A stretch of 64,000 bases of DNA from Phyllobacterium myrsinacearum (GTDB lineage Bacteria; Pseudomonadota; Alphaproteobacteria; Rhizobiales; Rhizobiaceae). The notes under the pieces were generated by a model. That model ran no database searches. It was not told the DNA's origin and saw only the letters and a list, made by a program, of their open reading frames with translations. This document shows, one piece after another, positions 58,371 through 64,000 of the stretch (position 1 is the stretch's first letter; each line of letters starts with the position of its first letter). The translations under genes and the position numbers were made by a program. The stretch covers positions 434,001 to 498,000 of the forward strand of contig NZ_PVBT01000003.1 in the NCBI RefSeq assembly GCF_002980555.1, written 5' to 3'.

Positions 58371-58437
58371 AAGCTGGCCACACGTTGACCGGCACGTTCA
58401 GAACCCGGTGCCTGTTCCCCCGTGGGCACCGGGTTTT
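58371..58437 (+). ncRNA. Predicted EcfG-dependent small RNA, about 67 nt
   Basis: Inferred from an exact EcfG promoter (58340-58364) and an intrinsic terminator (58402-58437) with no coding frame between. The predicted RNA has a 5' hairpin (GCTGG at 58373-58377 with CCGGC at 58389-58393, loop of 11) and the terminator hairpin, whose 12-base loop holds five consecutive C. In outline it resembles GsrN of Caulobacter, a stress-sigma-dependent RNA with an exposed C-rich loop, but I cannot show homology. The start is estimated from the promoter and could shift by a few bases. Confidence 0.5.
58402..58437 (+). terminator. Strong intrinsic terminator of the predicted small RNA
   Basis: An 11-bp perfect stem, AACCCGGTGCC (58402-58412) and GGCACCGGGTT (58425-58435), with a C-rich 12-base loop, followed by TT within a TTTT run. 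It is 98 bp after the AI-2E gene and could also end that message. Confidence 0.85.
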
Positions 58438-58496
58438 CGCTTGGATTCACAAAATTATCCTTTTAATTCAATATTTTGAATTTATCCGGTTTCACG

Positions 58497-58521
58497 GGAA
58501 CCGTAGATGTCATCGGCCGTT
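58497..58521 (+). promoter_or_regulatory. EcfG-type promoter for csbD
   Basis: GGAAC (58497-58501), 16 bp, CGTT (58518-58521): exact consensus, 35 bp before the CsbD start codon. Confidence 0.85.
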
Positions 58522-58556
58522 TACCTCGGGTGAGTGAACTTTGAAGGAGTGTACCG

Positions 58557-58748
58557 ATGGGTAGCACAGGTGACAAGATTTCCGGGCTCGCCAACAAGGC
58601 GGCGGGCAATATCAAGCAGGCTGCCGGCAAGGCAACGGGTTCCCGGAAGCTGCAGGCTGAAGGCAAGGCCCAGGAACTGAAGGGCGATGCCCAGCAGATG
58701 AAGGGCAAGGCCAAGGATGCGGTGAAGAAGGTGGTTGACCGCGCCTGA
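58557..58748 (+). CDS. CsbD family stress protein
   Basis: A 63-residue hydrophilic protein rich in Lys, Ala, Gly and Gln with the CsbD repeat pattern (DKISGLANKAAGNIKQAAGKATGS, then LQAEGKAQELKGDAQQMKGKAKDAV). Landmarks are AAGNIKQAAGKATG and AEGKAQELKGDAQQ. CsbD proteins are among the most strongly induced general stress proteins in Bacillus and in alphaproteobacteria, with no known molecular role. GAAGGAG lies 8 nt before ATG 58557. The exact EcfG promoter upstream and its own terminator (58773-58802) make it a single-gene unit. Confidence 0.92.
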   Translation: MGSTGDKISGLANKAAGNIKQAAGKATGSRKLQAEGKAQELKGDAQQMKGKAKDAVKKVVDRA

Positions 58749-58772
58749 TTGTGTTCCATGGCTGAAATTGGG

Positions 58773-58802
58773 ACCGGCTCGTCATCGAGCCGGTTGCTTT
58801 TT
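58773..58802 (+). terminator. Intrinsic terminator of csbD
   Basis: A 9-bp perfect stem ACCGGCTCG/CGAGCCGGT with a four-base loop, then TGCTTTTT, 24 bp after the csbD stop. Confidence 0.9.
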
Positions 58803-58933
58803 GGGCCATGACCGGTGGTTCCGGACTGCAATCCAAATTCGTGGTTTGGGCCAAAGGAGTGGTGTGATATCTTGTTTTTTCGCAACCTTCTCCGCCGCCA
58901 GCAGTTTTGACTGGTGATATACAGGAGGAAAGC

Positions 58934-59176
58934 ATGAGCCAACGTGCGATTGATTTCGTCAACCACTGGATAGAGGCCAATGTTCATGCCACGCGTCCGG
59001 CGGACATGGCCCATCATGATCCAAGGCCCAAGCAACTGGTCGGCAAATGCACCGCTGCAGCGGAAGCCGCCGGTATTTCAAGGGAAGAGATTCTGGACGG
59101 ATTGGGCGACCTGGAAATTTGCATGATCGCCGCCATCGACCGGGCTGCCCTGGCCGCAGAGCGCAAACGCGCCTAG
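58934..59176 (+). CDS. DUF768 family protein
   Basis: An 80-residue protein that fits DUF768, a rhizobial family of unknown function: MSQRAIDFVNHWIEANV at the start, a middle region of charged residues, then AAAEAAGISREEILDGLGDLEICMIAAID, typical of the family's C-terminal helices (landmarks AIDFVNHWI and AAGISREEILD). ATG 58934 has GGAGGAA 6 nt before it. It is convergent with dnaE2, 12 bp apart. No EcfG site is visible upstream. Confidence 0.82.
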   Translation: MSQRAIDFVNHWIEANVHATRPADMAHHDPRPKQLVGKCTAAAEAAGISREEILDGLGDLEICMIAAIDRAALAAERKRA

Positions 59177-59188
59177 GCAGGATAGGCT

Positions 59189-62100
59189 CTAATGAAAATC
59201 CCGGGATTTTGGCAGAATCCGGACCTTGCGCGGATGACGGGCTCTCGGCTGATCGGGGACCGGATGGACCACTTCATCGGCATGCGATACCGGCATGGGC
59301 GGCAATTGTTCCGAAAGACGATAGAGATCGGCCGTGCGGTCAATCAGTTTGCGGGCAACGATATGCGTGACATTATCGCTGCTCTGGACCGTTCCCTCGA
59401 TCAGGATAAGGCGGGAACTCATCACTTCCTTGCGGTACGCCGCCATTGTCTTCGACCAGACGATGATATTGGCAATGCCGGTTTCATCCTCGATCGTCAT
59501 GAAGACAACGCCTTTGGCGCTGCCCGGCCTTTGGCGGACCGTGACCACGCCGGCAAGCTTGACGCGCCTGTTGCTGGCCAGCGCTGTGGCTTGCCTGCAG
59601 GTTAAGGCACCTTCGCCGGCCAGCATGTCCCGCAAAAACTGCAGGGGATGGCCCTTGAGCGAAAGCCGGAGGGATTCATAGTCGGCAATGACATGTTCTG
59701 CCATCTGCATAGGCGGCAGCCGTGTCTCCGCTTCCATCGCAAGCTCGTTGGTTTCAGCAATCTGGAAGAGTGGCAAGGTTGTATTGTCGGGAAATCTGCG
59801 CACGGCCCACAATGCTTCGCGCCGGTCAATGGCGAGGGAACGAAACGCATCCGCATCGGCGAGCAGGACAAAGGCGCGGCGCTCCAGTCGCGTCAGGCGG
59901 CGAACCTCTTCAATGTCCGCATAGGGTTTTTTCCGCTTTGCGCAAATTTCGTCGGCCCAGGCTTTCGAAAAGCCGTCGACCTGCCGAAAGCCCATGCGCA
60001 TGGCAGGATTTCCGTGGCTTTTCTTTTCCAGCGTGTTGTCCCATTCGCTGAAATTGACATCGACAGGACGCACGTCGACATCGTGCTCGCGTGCGTCGCG
60101 GATGATCTGGGCCGGGGCATAAAAACCCATGGGCTGCGAATTGAGGAGGGCAGCAGCAAACACTTCCGGATGGTGGTATTTGATCCAGGAGGAAACGTAG
60201 ACGAGAATGGCAAAACTCGCCGCATGGCTCTCCGGAAAACCATATTCCCCGAAACCTTTGATCTGGTTGAAGCAGTTTTCGGCAAAGCTGCGCTCATAGC
60301 CGCGGCGCACCATGCCCTCGACCATCTGCTCCTGCATCTTGTGAATGGTACCGCGATTGCGGAAGGTTGCCATGGCACTGCGAAGTTTGTTGGCCTCATC
60401 GGGGGTGAAACCCGCCGCTTCAATGGCAATGCGCATGGCCTGTTCCTGAAACAGGGGAACGCCCAATGTTTTAATCAGAACATTTTTCAGTTCATCCTTG
60501 TCGCCATATTTGGGAGAAGGCGATGGGTAATCGACATTCTCGATGCCTTTGCGCCGCCGCAAATAGGGATGCACCATGTCACCTTGTATCGGCCCTGGGC
60601 GCACGATGGCGACCTCGATGACCAGGTCGTAAAACTCCTGCGGGCGCAGGCGTGGCAGCATGTTCATCTGGGCACGGCTTTCCACCTGAAACACCCCAAG
60701 GGAGTCCGCCGCGCACAGCATGTCGTAGACCTTCAGATCGCCTTGCGGGACAGTCGCAAGTTCTAAGCGCTCGCCCTCCTTATGCAGATGAATGAGATCA
60801 AAAGCCTTGCGGATGCATGTCAGCATGCCGAGTGACAGCACATCGACCTTCATGATCCGCAGCGTATCGATATCGTCCTTGTCCCATTCGATGAAGGAAC
60901 GGTCCTCCATGGCCGCAGGTCCGATGGGAACGGTTTCGTCAAGCCGCTCCCGTGTCAGGACGAAGCCGCCGACATGCTGCGAGAGATGGCGCGGAAAACC
61001 GAGCAGTTCCGTCGCCAGTTTGACGGCGCGGCGGATCATGATGTTGTCGGGGTCAAGACCCGCCTGCCGCACATGCTGCCGGTCAACGGTGGAGCCCCAG
61101 CTGCCCCAGACCGTGTTGGCAAGCGCAGCCGTCACATCTTCGGTCAGCCCCAGGGCCTTGCCAACATCGCGGATGGCGCTGCGCGGGCGGTAGCTGATCA
61201 CGGTCGCGACGATGGCCGCACGGTCGCGGCCGTAGCGGCCGTAAACCCATTGCATGATTTCCTCGCGCCGTTCGTGCTCGAAATCGACATCGATATCGGG
61301 CGGTTCCTTGCGCTCGGCCGAGAGAAAGCGTTCGAACAGCGCATTGCCGTTCGTCGGATCGACAGCGGTGATGTGCAGGCAATAGCAGACGGCAGAGTTG
61401 GCGGATGAACCCCGGCCCTGGCACAGGATGTTCTGCGACCGCGCATAGGTGACGATATCATGCACCGTCAGGAAATACGGCGCATATCCCAAAGTTCCGA
61501 TCAGCGTCAGTTCCTTGTTCAGAAGGTCGCGAACCATTTCAGGAATGCCGTCGGGATACCGTTTCGCCGCCCCCTTCCATGTCTCGTCGGCGAGGTGCTG
61601 CTGCGGGGTCTTGCCGGGGGGCACCGGCTCATCGGGATAATGGTATTGCAGTTCACCAAGGGAGAAGGTGACGGGCGCGGTGAAACAGCGGATTTCCGCA
61701 AGGGCGGATGGAAAATGCCGGAAAAGATGCTGCATTTCTTCAGCCGATTTCAGATGCCTTTCCGCGTTCTTCTCCAGTCTGCGCCCAGCCGTATCAATGG
61801 TGACATGGTCGCGGATGCAGGTCAGCACATCCTGCAGCGGACGGCGGGAGGCGGTGTGGTAGAGCACATTGTTGATCGCCAGCAGCGGAACACCGGCCGT
61901 GGCGGCGATGCGCTCCAGCTTTTCGCCATGGCGCCGGTCAGCGCCGTCATAGGACATGGCAAGACCAAGCCAGATGCAATCAGGTGCAACGACGCCTAGT
62001 TTTTTCAGTACAGGTCCGAGATTTTCATCCGGCTGTCCTGATGGCATGACCACCGTCTGGAAATCCTTGGCGCGGAAAAGGAAATCCTCCAGCACCAGAT

Positions 62101-62440
62101 GGCACTCGCCCTTGATCCCCGCCCGCGTCTTCCCCTCGCTCAAAAGGCGGCACAGCTGCCCGTAGGCCGGGCGGTCGCGCGGATAGACGACCAGATCGGG
62201 CGTGCCGTCGATGAACATCAGCCGGCAGCCGATAAAGAGATTGAGCTTTATCCCCTGCTCCTGCGTCAGTTCCTGATGCGCCTTATAGGCCCGCACCACC
62301 CCGGCAAGCGTGTTGCGGTCGGCGATGCCTATGCCCTCAAGGCCGAGCAATGCCGCTGCCTGCACCAATTCCTCCGGCTGCGAAGCGCCTTCGAGAAAGG
62401 AGAAATTGCTGGTGACGGCAAGTTCCGTATAGCCGGGCAT
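59189..62440 (-). CDS. dnaE2: Error-prone DNA polymerase DnaE2 (ImuC)
   Basis: A 1,083-residue C-family polymerase alpha subunit that carries out mutagenic lesion bypass in the SOS mutasome. An N-terminal PHP domain (YTELAVTSNFSFLEGASQPEELV, GIADRNTLAGVV) is followed by the palm with catalytic aspartates in PPDIDVDFEHERREEI, the GQGSSANSAVCY-type region (CQGRGSSANSAVCYCL), the helix-hairpin-helix and an OB fold near the C-terminus (VKLAGVVTVRQRPGSAKGVVFMTIEDETG). Landmarks are PDIDVDFEHERR and RGSSANSAV. Its ATG shares a base with the imuB stop (TGATG), so translation is coupled. Confidence 0.96.
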   Translation of the reverse strand: MPGYTELAVTSNFSFLEGASQPEELVQAAALLGLEGIGIADRNTLAGVVRAYKAHQELTQEQGIKLNLFIGCRLMFIDGTPDLVVYPRDRPAYGQLCRLLSEGKTRAGIKGECHLVLEDFLFRAKDFQTVVMPSGQPDENLGPVLKKLGVVAPDCIWLGLAMSYDGADRRHGEKLERIAATAGVPLLAINNVLYHTASRRPLQDVLTCIRDHVTIDTAGRRLEKNAERHLKSAEEMQHLFRHFPSALAEIRCFTAPVTFSLGELQYHYPDEPVPPGKTPQQHLADETWKGAAKRYPDGIPEMVRDLLNKELTLIGTLGYAPYFLTVHDIVTYARSQNILCQGRGSSANSAVCYCLHITAVDPTNGNALFERFLSAERKEPPDIDVDFEHERREEIMQWVYGRYGRDRAAIVATVISYRPRSAIRDVGKALGLTEDVTAALANTVWGSWGSTVDRQHVRQAGLDPDNIMIRRAVKLATELLGFPRHLSQHVGGFVLTRERLDETVPIGPAAMEDRSFIEWDKDDIDTLRIMKVDVLSLGMLTCIRKAFDLIHLHKEGERLELATVPQGDLKVYDMLCAADSLGVFQVESRAQMNMLPRLRPQEFYDLVIEVAIVRPGPIQGDMVHPYLRRRKGIENVDYPSPSPKYGDKDELKNVLIKTLGVPLFQEQAMRIAIEAAGFTPDEANKLRSAMATFRNRGTIHKMQEQMVEGMVRRGYERSFAENCFNQIKGFGEYGFPESHAASFAILVYVSSWIKYHHPEVFAAALLNSQPMGFYAPAQIIRDAREHDVDVRPVDVNFSEWDNTLEKKSHGNPAMRMGFRQVDGFSKAWADEICAKRKKPYADIEEVRRLTRLERRAFVLLADADAFRSLAIDRREALWAVRRFPDNTTLPLFQIAETNELAMEAETRLPPMQMAEHVIADYESLRLSLKGHPLQFLRDMLAGEGALTCRQATALASNRRVKLAGVVTVRQRPGSAKGVVFMTIEDETGIANIIVWSKTMAAYRKEVMSSRLILIEGTVQSSDNVTHIVARKLIDRTADLYRLSEQLPPMPVSHADEVVHPVPDQPRARHPRKVRILPKSRDFH

Positions 62441-63996
62441 CAGGCAAAAAGCCCATGCAGGTACCAGCGCGGCGTGGTCTGGCCGCGCTCATACAGGCCT
62501 TCGCGAAAGACCCAGAAACGGTGCCCCCGGTTGTCTTCGAGGCGGTAATAATCCCGTGTCAGGGCCCCGGCATGTTCCCGCCACCATTCCGGCGCGATGC
62601 GCTCCGGCCCTTCGGCGAGGACGATAGTGTGCCGGACCCGCCGCCAGACGAATTGTGCCGGGGCGCCATCGGGAATTCCCGCCGTCGTTTCAATCTGTTC
62701 CGGCGGCTGGAACAGCCGGACCGGACGCTCGGGCGGCTCGCCCGGGTGCTGAACGGGCGCCCATTCGACCGGCGGATTTGCGGCGGTGTGAACAGCCGGT
62801 TCCAATGAAACGGCGCGCTCGGGAATATGTGTGTCGACGGGATGCGGGCGCAGGACCCGCCCTGTCCCGAGACGGATCGACAGGCGGTCAATCAGCCCGC
62901 CAATCTCCTCGGTTTCCTGAACCGTGCTGTCGAGGCTTTTCTGGATGGTTTGGGTTCGCTCGGCCCGCACTGCCGCAAGACGGATGATGTCAAAACCGTA
63001 ACCGGCATCAAGCGGTTCGGCGAGTGTGGAAAGCCGCTCCTTCAACAGCCTGAACAGGGTTTTGGTGTCGGTCAGCGGCCGTCCGGCCTGAATGCCGATC
63101 CGCCTGACCTCGCCATCGACACGGAAGAACGAAGCCTCGACTTCCCGCGCGCCCTCGACACGCTGCTGCAATTGCCGGAAAAGTTCGTCGCCAAGTGCAT
63201 GCAGCACCCGCTCAACGCTGTCCATGACAATCAAGGGTTCGGCCATGCGCCGCTCGACCATGCAGGCGGGTACGACGCACCGGGGGGAGATCGGGTGGTG
63301 CGCATATCCGAAAAGAGCGTCGAGGCGCTCGACCAGCCCGGCGCCGAAACGCGCGGCAAGGGCCGCACGGGGAAGCACTTCGACATCGCCGATGGTGCGC
63401 AGCCCGGCTCTCTTCAATCCGGCCAGATGAACATCTTCGATCTCGAGGCTGACGAGACGCAAGCGGCGCAGTTTTTGTGTGAGCGCGGAATCCTCGATCA
63501 CGTCTCCCGCCGAATGACGTGCGAAAGCATGGGCCGCCGCCGCATTGCCTGTAATGGCCGAGCGGACCACCACGCCATGCTGGCTCAGGCGCTGGTGGAT
63601 ATCCCGGCGCAACTGATGCTCGTCACCGAAGAGATGCACGCAGCCGGTGATGTCGAGCATAAGCCCGTCGGCACCGTCAAGCGCGACCAGCGGCGTATAG
63701 CGGTCGCACCAGTCGGCCAGTTTTTCCAAAAGGGCGGCGTCCTTGCGCGGAGACGCGAAGGCGATGTCGAGATTTTCGAACTGCGCCCGGGCGTCGGTCA
63801 AGGCCATGGTCTTGAACAGGCCGGCCTTGGCGGCGCGTTCGTCAAGGGCTGTCAGGCGCAAGGCATTGGCAACCTTGTCAACGACAATCAGAAACTGGCC
63901 GGACTCAGCCCGTTGCGGATTTTCGCGTTTGAGGCGGTCGGTGGGCAGGTGTGGAAACCACAGCGCCAGAAACCGGTTCGATCTGTCTGAAAACAT
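62440..63996 (-). CDS. imuB: ImuB, DNA polymerase Y-family protein of the SOS mutasome
   Basis: A 518-residue Y-family polymerase-like protein that links DnaE2 to the sliding clamp; members lack the catalytic acidic residues. The N-terminus RFLALWFPHLPTDRLKR is the family's start, ADWCDRYTPLVALDGADGLMLDITGCVHLFG is the palm region, and VERRMAEPL opens the little-finger domain (landmarks TPLVALDGADGLMLD and LALWFPHLPTDRL). ATG 63996 lies 4 bp from the window edge, so a few more residues upstream cannot be excluded. imuA, usually directly upstream with a LexA site, would lie outside the window. Confidence 0.93.
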   Translation of the reverse strand: MFSDRSNRFLALWFPHLPTDRLKRENPQRAESGQFLIVVDKVANALRLTALDERAAKAGLFKTMALTDARAQFENLDIAFASPRKDAALLEKLADWCDRYTPLVALDGADGLMLDITGCVHLFGDEHQLRRDIHQRLSQHGVVVRSAITGNAAAAHAFARHSAGDVIEDSALTQKLRRLRLVSLEIEDVHLAGLKRAGLRTIGDVEVLPRAALAARFGAGLVERLDALFGYAHHPISPRCVVPACMVERRMAEPLIVMDSVERVLHALGDELFRQLQQRVEGAREVEASFFRVDGEVRRIGIQAGRPLTDTKTLFRLLKERLSTLAEPLDAGYGFDIIRLAAVRAERTQTIQKSLDSTVQETEEIGGLIDRLSIRLGTGRVLRPHPVDTHIPERAVSLEPAVHTAANPPVEWAPVQHPGEPPERPVRLFQPPEQIETTAGIPDGAPAQFVWRRVRHTIVLAEGPERIAPEWWREHAGALTRDYYRLEDNRGHRFWVFREGLYERGQTTPRWYLHGLFA

Positions 63997-64000
63997 GATT

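Overview
The window reads as a chromosomal segment of an alphaproteobacterium of the order Hyphomicrobiales (Rhizobiales), most likely near Brucella, Ochrobactrum or Phyllobacterium. Grounds: an F1-only atpHAGDC operon whose AtpH and AtpD look Brucella-like, a ~1,600-residue NAD-glutamate dehydrogenase, a PhyR-NepR-EcfG general stress locus, DUF768 and SDHAF4-type small proteins, and an imuB-dnaE2 mutasome. The genus is a guess. I see no insertion sequence, prophage, rRNA, tRNA or CRISPR array.

1-23 kb, housekeeping: the end of NAD-glutamate dehydrogenase, an Atg22/UMF1-type MFS transporter, a reverse-strand block htpX-rsmB-heparinase-like-purH, an SDHAF4 homologue, a MATE exporter, a HigB/HigA-type toxin-antitoxin pair, a cyclopropane-fatty-acid synthase, acsA, a YcbK-like M15 peptidase, the PLP protein YggS, then leuS-lptE followed by an OLD-like AAA ATPase.

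23-31 kb, sulfonate sulfur: tauABC, then ssuA-ssuD-ssuC-ssuB and an Fe(II)-dependent dioxygenase, closed by a strong terminator. A large hairpin separates the two transport units and both share an AT-rich upstream motif.

31-47 kb: a transaldolase/Fsa protein, priA, a small membrane protein, the F1 ATP synthase operon, rppH, then a reverse-strand envelope block envC-ctpA-divergent polysaccharide deacetylase, and two convergent glycosyltransferases.

47-59 kb, general stress response island, the most interesting part: phyR, nepR and ecfG, a FAT-GUY-like receiver whose phospho-Asp is Glu, a Crp/Fnr regulator, two sensor kinases (CHASE3/HisKA_2 and GAF-PAS-HWE), and small envelope or stress proteins (DUF1328, DUF883, holin-like, PRC-barrel, DUF3309, a 27-residue membrane peptide, AI-2E-family permease, CsbD). 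Reading the intergenic DNA by eye I find six exact GGAAC-N16-CGTT sites (the EcfG promoter consensus) and four near matches, nearly all directly upstream of these genes. One exact site has no gene after it but a terminator about 40 bp downstream, which predicts a ~67-nt stress-induced small RNA. Between phyR and nepR lie two mirror-image palindromic elements of about 78 bp.

59-64 kb: a DUF768 protein, then imuB-dnaE2 on the reverse strand, running to the edge of the window.
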